Assembly (NCBI GenBank): GCA_963920575.1
Contig: OY986975.1
Coordinates: forward strand, 19,375,897-19,439,896
Source: Narthecium ossifragum
Taxonomy: Eukaryota; Streptophyta; Magnoliopsida; Dioscoreales; Nartheciaceae
Length of the DNA stretch: 64,000 nucleotides
Direction: 5' to 3'
Shown here in pieces: positions 44,634 to 57,010 of this stretch. Within the stretch, counting starts at the first letter, position 1. The number at the start of each line of letters is the position of its first letter. A model generated the notes under the pieces. It was given only the letters and a program-made list of their open reading frames with translations, did no database searches and was not told the DNA's origin. A program made the translations under genes and the position numbers.

Positions 44634-45651
44634 AGTTGGCATGGCAGAATCACATGGTTTCAAGAAAGATATCAAGATTCTGCAGAAACACTTGAGAAAG
44701 TGAGAATAAGCAGTCGATAACTTTGGAGGCATTGCTCTTTAAGGAAGGTAATATAGCTTTGACGGTTCAGCATCTATTCTGCAAGACCATATTTTTTTCT
44801 ACCTCTTCCAACTTGCATATGTGATATTCAACATGTTTTGGTCTTTAAAACTGCTTTTGTAGGGATATTTAGTTTTCAACCCTGCCCAACAAGGCGACTG
44901 TCAGGCAGGTATGACATGCATAGAGGCTCAGATATGTATTTATGGTTGAGCACCACTGATCTCCTAATTACTCTGGTTAGTGGGTTTCTAGAGCTTTAGG
45001 TGGTAGTGGTACCATCTAAGATAAGAAATCAATGAACAAATGCTCTTAAATTCCATTTATCAGTGGATCTGTGCTTCCTGGGTTTTAGTCTATTGACCGA
45101 GGTCCATGGGCCTTACATCAATTCACGATTGTGCTACTCTTGCTGTTATGACTTCTGTTTTTCTGTCATTGCAATGGCACTTGGATCATCTGTGCTTGGC
45201 CTTTTTCATGGCAACAGTTTGGTAAATAATGACTGATCACCTTATTGATTTTGGCTGATTGCCACAGAGAGATTCAAGTTGGAACAACAATTTACCTCTA
45301 AAACTTTTCATCTTGCATCTTCAAGGGATGTCCTCTTCTCTATGACCCTTATACATATGCTGGTAAATGGCCTCACACATAACCCTTTATCTGGCGATTC
45401 ATGGTTCTTATAAATAGTCAAACTTCAAAAAAGCTTACCAATTATGTTTTTGCTAGCCAATCTTAAGCTGACTAGTCTAATATAGCATCAAGGAAATGCA
45501 TAGTCTATATGAACTGAAGCGAGATCTAAGCTGATAGTCGGAAAAGAAGAGAGGTAGCGATGTCCCGATACGCATGCATGAGATAGTGTCTTGTCTGAAG
45601 TACATGATACAAACACTTAACCAGCAAGAAAACACGTAGCTAATGTTATTT
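44634..45651. other. Shared 3' region of convergent PPR and MADS genes
   Basis: No further gene seen. Both neighbours end into this kilobase. Confidence 0.5.
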
Positions 45652-48600
45652 TTATTCAGCCGGATCAGCCTTCGAATCATAACCTAGGTGAAGGGCTGTT
45701 TGATCTTGATGGTGTGAGTAGTGGGCAGCAGCTTCCAACATGTTGATGTGGTAGAAGTTCCTTGAGTCAAATGCTTGAAGACTATCAAACTCAGCTCCAG
45801 TTGATACCCCACTTGGCTGCTGGGCTCGTTCATTGTCTGCTATCTGAAAACTCAAAAAGCGACAGTTTTAGACCGTATCGTCTGTATTGCAGAAAAATTG
45901 CTGTTTTAGTTGATGCTGCAGTAAGAACATCAAAGACGGATACTATTCTATATGACAAACCAAGCTGAGGACAACCTTATACTTGAGGTATCTTAGAAAA
46001 GATAGATTCAAATGCAAAGATCACAAAGGTTAACTATAAAAAAAGAGTAAACAATTATGTCCAAGCTATCAAGATAAGTGTAAGCATGTGGTGACGCTAT
46101 ATTCCTATGCATTTTATTCTCTGTCGTTTTGCAGGATATAGGAGAGCAAATTGCAGCTTGGTCCATTTTCTTTGCTGATCGATCACGAAGGCAAATACTT
46201 ATGCTTTCAAAAATCGAAGTTATCATTAAAGATGGCTGATGACAAGTCAAGTTGGAAAATATCAGTTATTCCTCGAGCTGAGCAATTGAATGATGCCAGG
46301 GATGCTCGACTGTCTCATGTGGACACCAATTACAGCAGCATTCTCTGTGCTATAGGACTCGAAGAGCCTCTCCATTTGTCGGAAATAAAAGCACTTGATG
46401 TATTGTAGGTATTTTCGTATATGTTGTGAAACATTCCTCCCTATATAGGAGTGCTGAGCTATGGTGTATGCATTTCATTGCTTAACCATAAATGTTTTGC
46501 AGTCAAATATAAGTCTGTCAAAATAGCGGCAAGCATGAATACTAAAAATGTGTACATTGCATGTTACAAATTGAATTCACTGGATGATATGGTTCCAAGA
46601 TATTTAGAATCTATGTTTGAATAAGATGTTATACTTTAGAGACAGTTATGGCTTTGTAAATGGATATTTTTGCTGTAGAATAAATGTCATTAGGTGGTTT
46701 TCATGGAATATTGTGAATTAAACGACAAAATAGACCAAGTTTAACTCTGAAATTACCTTAGCCCTCAGACACGTATTGTCATTTTGAAGCTCCACTTCCT
46801 ACATTTGATCAAGTACAAGTTTAAGCAGAGAGATATACGAGTTAAAGAAAGGGATCTCTAAGGTTACCAAATGAAAGGAAGAAAAGGATCATTAAAGCAG
46901 GTTGAAAGTCGAATTTTTATGCTTTACCTTCTTCTGCATGTACTCAATTTCTGCAAAGAGCAGCTCATTCTGAACCAGGCAAAGCATAAAGATTGGTTAC
47001 AAAGCGATATTGAAACCAGTGAGTGATTGATTGTATGATATAGCTAACGAAGAATGGAAAAATGTATAATTCACTGCTAAAGTTGCACCAGATGCATAAA
47101 CTTGTGGTGTGTTTATATTCAGGTTTATATTTTCCTAGTGATTGAAAACTTGACGGTGAATTTTGCACAGGTATGAGATTCATCCATTCTTCTGCGTACT
47201 CAGAACTCGGAAACATTGTTTTTGGACAGATTAGTTGAATCTACCATCATTTGCAAGAATTCGTGCCGAGCCTTCGTGATTACCTTCTTTGATCTGATTC
47301 TAGCAATTCCTCTTTCAAGCCTGTTTTCAATTTGCTTCAGCTCCTTTATACTCAGAGAACTCAAGCCATCTCCCATTAAGTGCCTGTAAAATTTTGTTGT
47401 GCATCAAAGAAAGTATGTGAATGTACTATCATACTCGCATTGCGCTTCAAATGTTGTCTGGAGGAACTAATTAAACTGTATTTGTCAGTGAAAAAAAATC
47501 CAGGACTCTAAGATTGAGAAACAAAAGGCTTACTTGTTTGCATTTTGAATGATCTGGATTTGGTGTCTCAGCTTTGCTGCTTCTTGTTGGTAGTACTGCT
47601 GCAGTTGTTTTATCAAAGATCAGACATGGGCATATGAATGTTGGAATTTTTTCTTCAGAAAAATGTATTGGTTCTATCCCACAGCATGGATACAACTGGA
47701 TATTTTAGGATGAGGTAGGTGTTTATGAGGTAATTAACCAATGTAAAATAGAATGTATCAATTGATCAAATAGAAATATAAGGGAGAATATGAGTTCAGC
47801 CACATTTGTTAATAAAACCAACAAAAGAATTGCATGAGAACATGCATATATCCTAAGAAACTGCAAAACATGCCTAATAACATTTTTAGGGAAGAAAAAA
47901 GATCTACTGGTCAAAAAGAAGAAGCTGAAGAATTTTGTTATGAGGATGATGACACCGAGTATATGATGTTATTTCATGGATACTTACATGAGAATTGACC
48001 TCTATGGTGGAGCTTGAGTTCGAACTGTCAGCGGATGTCTTTTTGTACCTTTCGATCGTCGATTTTATGCTGCAACAACAAAAGATCAGAAACTTTAATG
48101 AGAGGAACTATTATCTCAGATCGAGATGAATTCCATTGGAAAATATGGTACTTGAAAATCTGGTATGAGAAACAAGCATGTTACTAAATCATGCATGATT
48201 CTTTGTCTTCCTGATCAGAATATATATGTTAGCAATTTACGAATAAAATCATTCAGTTATTACACAAATGAATGAGTCTATAGAACTGTATGAAGCTTCA
48301 AAAAATTATGCCATATTCAACAAAATTAAGGAACATGTTTGACAAAGACAGCATCTTCTTGATACAAAACGTTCTCCCTGAGGAGACAAAACAGTCAGTC
48401 AGTAAGTAGAACACACTCTCAAGCATGCATGCATTAATCATATAGCCAATTTTTTAAAGTGACTAGCAATTTCACTTTGAGGGTCTACCAGTTTCCTTCA
48501 TTGCATTGCTCGATCCAAATCTTCCATAAAATGAAAGAATCAAGGAACACTTGATTTCCATGTAATTAAAATTTGGTAAATAAGCTAAGGGAAAGTTTTC

Positions 48601-50216
48601 CGGAAACAAGAAAAAGAGCAAATTAAATTTCGTATGTACTATAATTAATATTTGCCATTTCCATTAGAAGGAAGCTAACTTATAGGAGCTGATAATATTA
48701 CTTTTGATGAATTACTAACAAAGTAATCATGCAAATAACTCTACATTTCATCAGACATGCATGCAACACCTCTTCGATACTTCACAATTTGTGTATGATG
48801 TTAAAGAACCGTTCACTCTCCTCATGTCATATATTGCCTATTCTAGATCATATCTTTTCTTTCTTAGATTAGAAAGGCTGTAATGCAACAAGGCAACTTC
48901 TCTCTCTTGCACTGATCAGTATACAAGATGGTTTTAATTTTAGATCCTTCGCTGAGCATATATATACTGTCAACAAGATTATTTATCTCACTATAAGGAA
49001 ATTAAACAAGAAGAGGCCAGAGGCAATGCATCACCTAGCTATATATTATATACACACACTAAACAGCAGAACATTTAAACACAACAGCTAACTAAGATGC
49101 AAATAAATACTCGAGGAGATAGTTTCTTTGTGCAATATTTCTGTATAGAACTAGAGTCATGATAGCAGGCACTTTGCGCTCCTTTCTCTCTCCATGCAAC
49201 ACAAAGCCCACAAGGACATAGCCATGGTAGTGTTAAAAAGAGGAAAGAAGAGAGACAGCAAGTAAAAGATATCAAATCTGGTAGAAAGCTAAGAGACCAT
49301 CTCTAGACATCAAAGAGGAGATATCTATTCACAAAGATCTCTCATCAACTTATATACGTCAGAAAGAAGAATCTCCACTAAAAAGGAAATATTATGCAGA
49401 AGCAATGGTTAAGCTGTTGATCTCTTACATAGAGAGAGAGCTAGAGAGAGAGAGAGAGAGAGAGAGAGTAGGGAAGTTTGACCAGCCTGTTAAGACTAGC
49501 TAGCATGAGAAAAGGAAAGAACAAAGTGGAAGAATAGGAAGCACAAGAAAAGCCCTTAAGCATCACTACATGATCAGGTTACAATAAATGAGTATAACTC
49601 TGCATGTCTCCATTCTAATTAATGGTTTCAAAGATCCTAAAAGGCTGGAGCTATAGGCTTTATGCATGTTATGAGATCACTGGGAGTTCATAACATACAA
49701 GCTAGCTAGCTAGTTAACTTCAAGATCAAAACATAGGGGGCCGGAAAAAGTTTCATATATGTATATATATATATATATAGATGTCATGGTCTCATGAGAT
49801 CGATCTAACCAAGCAAAGAAAGAAGTAAAGTAAAGATTTCTCAAGATGGTCAAATTATTTCTTCTCACTAAAATTAAGATCTCCATATTTTGTCACAAGA
49901 AATGAATCCATTTATCCATTGCTAGCTAGAAAGTTCAAGTTCATGAGGCTGCTGAGTTGAGATGATTGATGGACCTGCTGTTGGAGTACTCATAGAGGCG
50001 GCCGCGGCTGGAGAAGACGATGAGGGCAACCTCGGCGTCGCAGAGTACCGAAAGCTCATAGGCCTTCTTCAGCAACCCGTTCCTCCTCTTGCAGAAGGTC
50101 ACCTGCCGGTTCGTCGTGTTCTCGATCCTCTTTATCTCAATCTTTCCCCTCCCCATTGATCGATGATCTTCTGTTCTTCCTTCCTCAGCTCCCAAACTCT
50201 GCTGCTGATCATCCAT
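45652..50216 (-). CDS. AGAMOUS-clade MIKC MADS-box transcription factor, D-class (SEEDSTICK/AGL11-like)
   Basis: Seven coding exons on the minus strand: 50216-49975, 48069-47988, 47598-47534, 47383-47284, 46969-46928, 46798-46757 and 45843-45652. All are GT-AG with consistent phases, giving 254 residues. The MADS domain is 21-80 ([19 protein letters not shown]), with a 20-residue N-terminal extension; an alternative start at 50156 gives 234 residues. The I region covers 81-108. The K domain is about 109-195 ([35 protein letters not shown], then two 42-bp exons as usual in this clade). The C-terminus ends [17 protein letters not shown]. The [13 protein letters not shown] stretch is closer in my memory to D-class proteins (ovule identity, OsMADS13/STK type) than to C-class ones. 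The first intron is 1.9 kb and contains a GA tract. Confidence 0.94.
49431..49468. promoter_or_regulatory. GA tract in MADS intron 1
   Basis: About 38 bp of nearly pure GA. In Arabidopsis, GA-rich boxes of STK are bound by BASIC PENTACYSTEINE proteins. That this tract does the same is inference. Confidence 0.5.
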
Positions 50217-50802
50217 CAAAAGACACCTTAATTACCAAAAAGAAAAAGAAAAAAGAAGAAGAAGAAGAACCTTCTTGAAAAGTAACAATGAATGATTCTA
50301 GGGTTTAACCATGATCAACCCTAGCCTGCACAGGGTACTATATCTACACAAGAAGCTTGAAAAATGGAAGATCTTCAAAGAAAAGTTGGCAAAACACACA
50401 TATGGAAACCAAGGATCCTTTTCTCTCTTGAAAAACTCAAGAAAGAAATTAAAAAAAAAAAAAAAAAAACTCTTGACTCCATGATATTGGAACCAAGAAC
50501 AAATCTGAAAAACACATATATATATATAGTGATTAAAAAAAAGATTTAAAACTCTGAAAAATCACGCAATTATTCACACATATGTATGTACTGCAAACAT
50601 GTCATAAAAGGAGACGGGCATGTATATAAGAAAGATCTAAATGGATAGAAATGAGGAAGGAAAAGAGGAGGGGGTTCTACCATTGGTTTTCCTTGCTCAA
50701 AAAACTTAACAAGTTCCTAAATGGTTGGGATTCCAGATATAGGATCATATAGTACGTAGTTCTACTCTCTCCTTTACCTAAATATTGCTTTTCTCTCACT
50801 TC

Positions 50803-51229
50803 ATCTCCTCGTTGAGAAGAGGATCTAGATTAAAGGCCTGCTCTTTAGCGAAATCAGGCGGAAGCAGAAATTAAATCCATTGGACTTGCTCTAAGAGAGG
50901 CATGTACCATAGGGGCGTGAGTAACATCCTAGTTGAATCAGATGCTAAGCTAAGGGGGCTATCAACTACTTAAATGGTAGAGAGGTGTGACCAGTACAGC
51001 TGATGGAGGTGCTTAGAGGAGGGGTTTGGGCGTTGGCAGCCAAATTTCAAGGAATTAATTTTGTTTCTGTTTCTAGAACTTGCAATGTAATGGCTGATGG
51101 GCTGTCGAGAGAAGCTCTAAAGCTACCGGAAGGTAGTATTTTGGTGTGTGAGTACGATGTGATTAGCCTCGTGGCTTAACTAAGCAAAAACAAAAGGAAA
51201 AAAAAAAAGAAAAAAAAATCTCCTCGTTT

Positions 51230-51236
<7 letters not shown>
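50803..51236 (+). mobile_element. LINE 3' tail inserted upstream of the MADS gene
   Basis: ATCTCCTCGTTGAGAAGAG (50803-50821) and ATCTCCTCGTTTAGAAGAG (51218-51236) form a 19-bp target duplication with one mismatch. The 396 bp between them end in an A-rich tail (51185-51217). They encode a decayed RNase H end of a LINE on the plus strand (NILVESDAKLRGL, then VMADGLSREAL). The element is opposite in orientation to the MADS gene and lies about 600 bp upstream of its start codon. Confidence 0.88.

Positions 51237-51282
<46 letters not shown>
51234..51282. repeat. GA microsatellite in MADS leader/promoter
   Basis: A 49-bp GA run directly beyond the LINE target site. On the minus strand it would lie in the CT-rich 5' leader if the TATA-like box at 51425 is used. 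It is a candidate GAGA/BPC site and, without the LINE, would sit about 0.6 kb from the start codon. Confidence 0.65.
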
Positions 51283-51284
<2 letters not shown>

Positions 51285-51424
51285 GTAGTGATAGAGAGAG
51301 AGAAAGGGTTCTCTTCTCTTGCGGATTCCGAGGAGAGGGAAGGAGTAGAGAGAGAGAGTTGGGCTCTGTATTGCAAGGAAATGGGCACTGCATGGATTGC
51401 TGCCATAGGCTCGGATGCCTTGCC

Positions 51425-51431
51425 CTTTATA
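51425..51431 (-). promoter_or_regulatory. TATA-like box of the MADS gene
   Basis: Minus strand GGCTATAAAGGGC, followed downstream by a CT-rich leader. This would place the LINE insertion inside the 5' leader or a leader intron. The assignment rests on position and sequence only. Confidence 0.45.
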
Positions 51432-53546
51432 GCCAACCTTTCCCACTCCCCATCAGGTGCTCCTCCGGTACACGTTAACTTTTATCGGATGCGGGCCGGA
51501 TCCTATATCTTATATGGATCCGAAAACTAAGCCTCCAAAGAATCACTCTACTTATGTATACGCCTCCAATTATTGTTCAAACTTTTCATATCGGATGGGA
51601 TTCTGCATTTTTTTGAAATATCAGTGCATGGTTTTTAATCTATCCGATCCATCTTTTTTTTAAAAAAACTTAACAACGAAAGAATTTCCAAATTTTTATT
51701 TCATAAATTAATCATGAATTTTTACTATGATTAAGTCTCTAAATTACACCAAAGGGGTAGTAAAAAATAATAATTTTTTTGAGGGGTCTATGATACTGTC
51801 AGATATGTAGGGTTTTGTGATATTAGATATATTTTTAGGGGGCTTTCTGTAATTAAGCCTATAGGATAATTTTTTTTTATCACTGTTTTTATCTCTCTCT
51901 CTAGGTAGGCCATTAACTATGATAGAAAGTATAGAAGACTGGCAGTGGACCACCTTGTCTCTCTAGTTGAGCAGTCCCGGTCTCACCACCTGCATGGACA
52001 TTACTCTTCCACCATATTCTGATGCTAATTGTGTGAAAGAGATGAAGATAAAGGTCTCCATTACTAACTTTAGAGCTTAGCCTCGGAGGAAGCCATGTCA
52101 GGATAACTCACATATGCAGAAGTATATATACATGTGCCAGGTTATGTGAGATGGTTGGTGCTCCAATACCTCGTCCCTACTTCTTTACTAATCCCACGTG
52201 GTTCACAGCTAGACATTTCCATCCAGGTGAAGCAATGGTAGCCTTCAATTATTTGTTGCAGGAAAGGAGCATGCATCATCTATATTTGTGAAGCAAGAGA
52301 CCATGCAAAGAAGAGCTTTTATTATATATACTAGCGGCCCGTGCCACCTTGCACAATAACCACCCATCCTTTAACTTTCACGTTAACTTCCTTGTTAATC
52401 ACTTAACCACCCACCCCTTAACCCTCTCCCCCACTAACCCCCACTAACTTCCATGTTAACTTCTCCATTAATCACCCACTAACTCCCCCTCTTCTCCATT
52501 AACCCTCTCCCCTCCACGTAGGCTCCACATAGGATAAAGCATGTTATGTAAGATCCATATAGAATAACCAAAAGTTTCAATTATAATCATAACCTCATAT
52601 AAGGATGATATATATGCATGCCTTTGGTAAGAAATAACAAGTTTTCCTCGTGGAACAATGTGGGGGTGAAATGTGATATTTAGAACTTTTTGAGGATGAA
52701 ATATGATATTAACCCATTTTTAAAAAGTGTTTTGTCAAAATACAATCTTATATTCTAAAAGGGATTTTTTTTAATCATGTTTTCTAGAAATCATTTTATT
52801 TAGTCAAAATTGACTCCTCCGAGGATTGGGGTGTCATGCATGTTAAACAGGGGATTAGCATGTGAAACCCAAACATGTAAGTAGCTTTGTAAGTGACTTC
52901 CATTTCAGGTGCATTACATTTGGACTCAATGTTAGAAAGTAAAACAAGTATGACTTCTGAGAAGATATCACATAAGCCTCTCACAGATCTATGATACTAC
53001 TTTAATTCCATTTCCAACCATTTAGGTTATAACTTGATAGAAACAAAGGGCTCTCATCAATGGTACAACTTTTCCTTTAGCCCTTTGAGGGAAAATGAAG
53101 GTATGGCCCTGTGTTGTTGGTTCTATTTTTGCAATATATATGATATCAGCCAAGTCTTGTCATGTTCTTATACTGCCTAATTAAGGATGAAAGAACATAT
53201 ATAAGCTCTCAAAGAATTATCTTTATTTTGGGAATCATTAAAAAAAACACTGGCTTATCTCCACAACTCGGTTATCCTAAATTATCAACGTTTGTCAGGT
53301 TGTTCATGCTTAGCTATATATCATATTCTACAATGCTAATTGGACTGGAAACAAGTGTTTGTCTAAATATATCTTGCACCTGATAAAGCATCATTATATA
53401 CATGCATGCAACAAACCAAATATATAAGATTACAACACCCATAATCCTTAATTATTCCAATAAGAAACATAAGCCATCACATGTTGCACCTAATTAATTG
53501 AAGATGATATTTCTCTTTGGGTCATGCATGCTAGGCATTTTATTAA
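51432..53546. other. Distal MADS upstream region, repeat-poor
   Basis: No gene supported. At 52333-52510 a segment beginning CTAGCGGCCCGTGCC is followed by degenerate TTAAC/CCACCC repeats. It looks like the end of a repeat but could not be classified. Confidence 0.45.
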
Positions 53547-53920
53547 GGGGGCGTTTGGTTGCCTACCTCAACTGCATCAGTTGATGCAGCATCATGGTCC
53601 AAACCCATGTTTGGTTCATCAGATGCATCAACTGATGCAAAAGGGTGGCTTCATGCAGCATCATGTGATGCAACAAAATTGGCTGCATCAACTTATTCAG
53701 CATCAGTTGGTGCATCATATGATATCACATGATGCATCACATACCAACCAAACAGAAAACGAAGAATTGGATTGGATGAAACAGCTGTATCAATTGATGC
53801 AATACATACCAATCAAATAGAAAACCATCTAATACTGCATGAGTTGATACAAGCAACTGAACACTTATTTTTGTATCAACTAGTGATATACATCAATTGA
53901 AGCTAGCAACCAAATGCGCT
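53547..53920. mobile_element. MITE with internal TGCATCA/TGATGCA repeats
   Basis: Ends are GGCGTTTGGTTGC at the left and GCAACCAAATGCGC at the right (imperfect inverted repeats, extended by CTCAA...TTGAAG). The interior consists of many spaced TGCATCAACTGATGCA-like palindromes. The 98-codon frame crossing it is a product of this repeat. About 374 bp long, with no coding capacity. Confidence 0.75.
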
Positions 53921-54680
53921 TGAGTTTTGGCTTTATAGAAAACTGAAGAGGAAAGGAAAATAAGAAAGAGAGAGGACAAAGGGAAGAGAGAGAGAGAGAG
54001 TCATCTTCTCTTTGTTTCTTTGTTGTCAAGAATCTTTTCCTCGAACAAGTTTCTATTATTCATCCCAACTTTTTTCATTAGAACAAGAGAGAGGAGTGAG
54101 AGAGAGAAAGAGAGAGAGAGTCACATTCATTGCCAAGTTTAGGCATGCATGCATATGCCACTCTCACAAGCCTAAGCAGTACAAGCACAGAAGAGGAAAG
54201 GAAAATCTAGTGGTCCAACAACCCAGGATGACTTCAATAACCCCATATCTAACAAGGATTTGGCTGTCAATGGTGGATGAGGTACTTAGGTACATGAGCA
54301 GGATTGAATTGCTTATCGACCAACCATCCAAATCCAAGATCCCATTGAAATGATGCAAACACTAGTAATATAAGCCCATAGAGACACCAATACAGAGATT
54401 AGAGGGTTGAGTCCAACATATATAGTAACCCTGTAGATTATTTATCTATAAGTAAAATTATCAATCTTCCAATTTCCTATCATAGATATTTATTACGAAG
54501 GAAGTTTTGTTCTCGTCATAGCTCCATCATCGGATATCATAGGACATGACCATTTATATTAATTAATACGCTGTGAATCATGATTAGTAGCAAATTTAGA
54601 TAGAGCACACATACTTCAAGCTGGATCACAACATACACCAAGACAAAACATTAATTAATGGATCAAATACAAGGGGTTGA
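53921..54680. other. Spacer with GA tracts
   Basis: GA-rich stretches at about 53965-54000 and 54090-54120. No gene supported. Confidence 0.5.
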
Positions 54681-54913
54681 TACTTGGAATCACAAGTTAA
54701 AAGAGGAAGAAAGGCACTTCTGGTGGCCAGGTATGGACCAGAATGACTCAGTGAGCTAGAATATGCTTGACAGTCAGATCAAAAAGCAAAACAGAAGTAG
54801 CTAATTAATGTTGCAATAAGCATAACATATATGGAATAAGCCAAAAAAAAAACATCTGGATTAAGAGAGATAAATTGATCATGATATATTATAAAGGGAA
54901 ATATTATAGGATC

Positions 54914-55731
54914 TGTTGGGGTTTTTTTTCTCACATGAGGATCGACGGCGGTGTGAGCGTGAAGAAGAAGAAGGTCAAGGTGAAGCACATGACGCTCGGC
55001 GCTTTGTTGGGTATCCCTCCTCATGAGTTTGGTATTGATTGACATGTCCCTCGATCGAGACTTCGTCGACAGAGGACGAGTTAAGCATTGAGCGAGCGTC
55101 GAAGCTGCCCGAGCATCGAGCGAACGTCGAGCCTGATCGAGCTCGAATTCTCGATCATCGAGGGGCCTAATTCCACTTTGAGTATAACGTGAATGCGATC
55201 CACGTCAAAGCCAAGCAATGTAAGGGCTATTAATTGGTGTGGGCCCTAAGCTCCACTAATGTTAGTCTAGGTGAATACGAGACCAACTCGCATGTGCCTG
55301 ATTTTGCTCAAGCATCGGACGGTGATGATTATTCTAATCAGTTTGGATTAGTTTAATTGCCTTGACGTAAACATCTATAAAATGAGATGTAAACTAGAGT
55401 TTTTGGGCATGCTTGTGTGTGCTGGTGCTTATGACGGCTAGGGTTTGGAGAGAGTCTAAGAAAGTCAAGAGAGATTTCTTGAGATGCTAGAAGGACGTTA
55501 ATACTGTCCAACAAAACCACTGTAAACCTTTTTACATCACTTTTCTAGTGGATCTTCTTCCGTCGTCCGTGGCTTTTCCTTCCAGTTGTTGATGAGAGGT
55601 TTTTCACGTAAATTCTCATGTCTTTATTATTTTTTTTCTTTATTTGTGGTTTGGTTGTATCTCTTTCTCTGTGACATTCCGTCGTATCTGGTGAGTCCAC
55701 GACATCGCCGGAGCCCTTAGATTTCCCAACA
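54914..55731 (+). mobile_element. Ty1/copia-type solo LTR, 818 bp, target duplication GGATC
   Basis: TGTTGGGG at the start, CCCAACA at the end, flanked by GGATC at 54909-54913 and 55732-55736. A TATA-like CTATAAAATGAG is at about 55375, and CCACTGTAAACC / TTTTTCACGTAAATTC motifs near the end are usual for plant copia LTRs. The empty site is visible in the paralogous sequence at about 60160. A cluster of TCGA-containing palindromes lies at 55040-55160. Confidence 0.88.
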
Positions 55732-55864
55732 GGATCTATTTTCAAGAGAAATATTTAAAGCTAGAAACACTTTTATCTGTGTGTGAAAGTTAACAATTTG
55801 CAACCAGTCTTGCTAATTCCTGCCTGACACGCCTCTTTTGAGGAAATTGCTCATGATTTATAAC

Positions 55865-57010
55865 TGTTAGAACATAAATCATACATAGCATTTCGTTGAT
55901 CGGTGAAGGGAAAAAAGGTTAAAATGATCTAACATCAAGAATCATGAGATTGTAGTTTAGTTTTACCTCTGTTCGAACTTTGTCCGAACAGAGGTGTCGA
56001 AGCTGTTGAGATTGGATGAGAAAATGGAAATGAAGTGGAAAATGAAAATGGGAAGTGGAAAATGATAAGCTATGGTAAATCTACTCATATGAGTAATAGA
56101 TCTACTCCTATGAATAGAATTATGGTAGCACTACTCCTAGAAAATTATGGTAATACTACTGCTATGGAAGAAATTATTGTAGCACTACTCCTAGAAATGA
56201 AGGACTAGTTGTAGGAATTTAGAGGAAAGAAAAGTTCATTAAGATAAATAGGCCTACATTGATAAATATAAAAGCTACATAGAAAACCTGGTTTGCTTTG
56301 ATGGCCGAGGCCTTTTTTCCTTCATCTTCTTGGCATTTTATAGAGTTTCTGATAACCACCGTGAAACCACCCGAACTACCCACTGCAACCGTCAGTACTG
56401 AATCTGAAACTGTCAGAAATGCATAATTGGGCGATATGTTTAGCTATTTACAAAACTGCCATCAGATAGAGCGTCTTGTTTTTCACTGTGATTTGGTTGA
56501 TGATAATCTTGGAATTTGATAAAACTCTGAACATGAAAGTTGTAGGTCTTCAAATTCTCTTTCCATCGGTCTAAAAACCAACTCATTTGGATATTGTATG
56601 AGAAAGTTATCACCAAAATGGTCGAAACACACTGATGTCTTATTAAAATAATCAGCCAAAATATGACCGATGGATTTTGGCCGATTGGGAAATAGATGAT
56701 GACATCGGCCATCTTTTGGACGATGTCATTTAGATTATCGCTATTATTTATTATTTTGCCACTGGAGACTTCGATCGCCGGTTTGACATAGTAAACAATG
56801 GAATATGAAGATCTCTTCAGCAACAAAGTTGTAGATCTTTTCATCCTCTTTCTCATGGTTTAAGAATCGCTCACTTTGGATACTTGATGTAAAAGTTATG
56901 GTCAAAATACTTCAATTGTGTCAACATTGAAATATCTATTGGCTGATTGATAATATTTACAAAATTAGATGTTGTTAATCGTCCAAATGGTTATATTTAT
57001 AGCTAAGAAT
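55865..57010. mobile_element. Unclassified insertion in the duplicated segment
   Basis: About 1.15 kb present here but absent from the paralogous sequence near 60265-60290. It contains short repeats (TACTCCTA...ATTATGGTA, about 56080-56200) and phrases such as AAAGTTATGGTCAAAATAC that are common in LTRs. Terminal repeats and target duplication were not identified. Confidence 0.5.

Noticed and set aside
51163..51446. Overlapping Ser/Leu-rich frames upstream of the MADS gene
   Set aside because: They are translations of the GA/CT microsatellite and the LINE A-tail.
53524..53820. 98-codon frame rich in His, Gln and Met
   Set aside because: It is a read-through of TGATGCA/TGCATCA palindromes inside a MITE.
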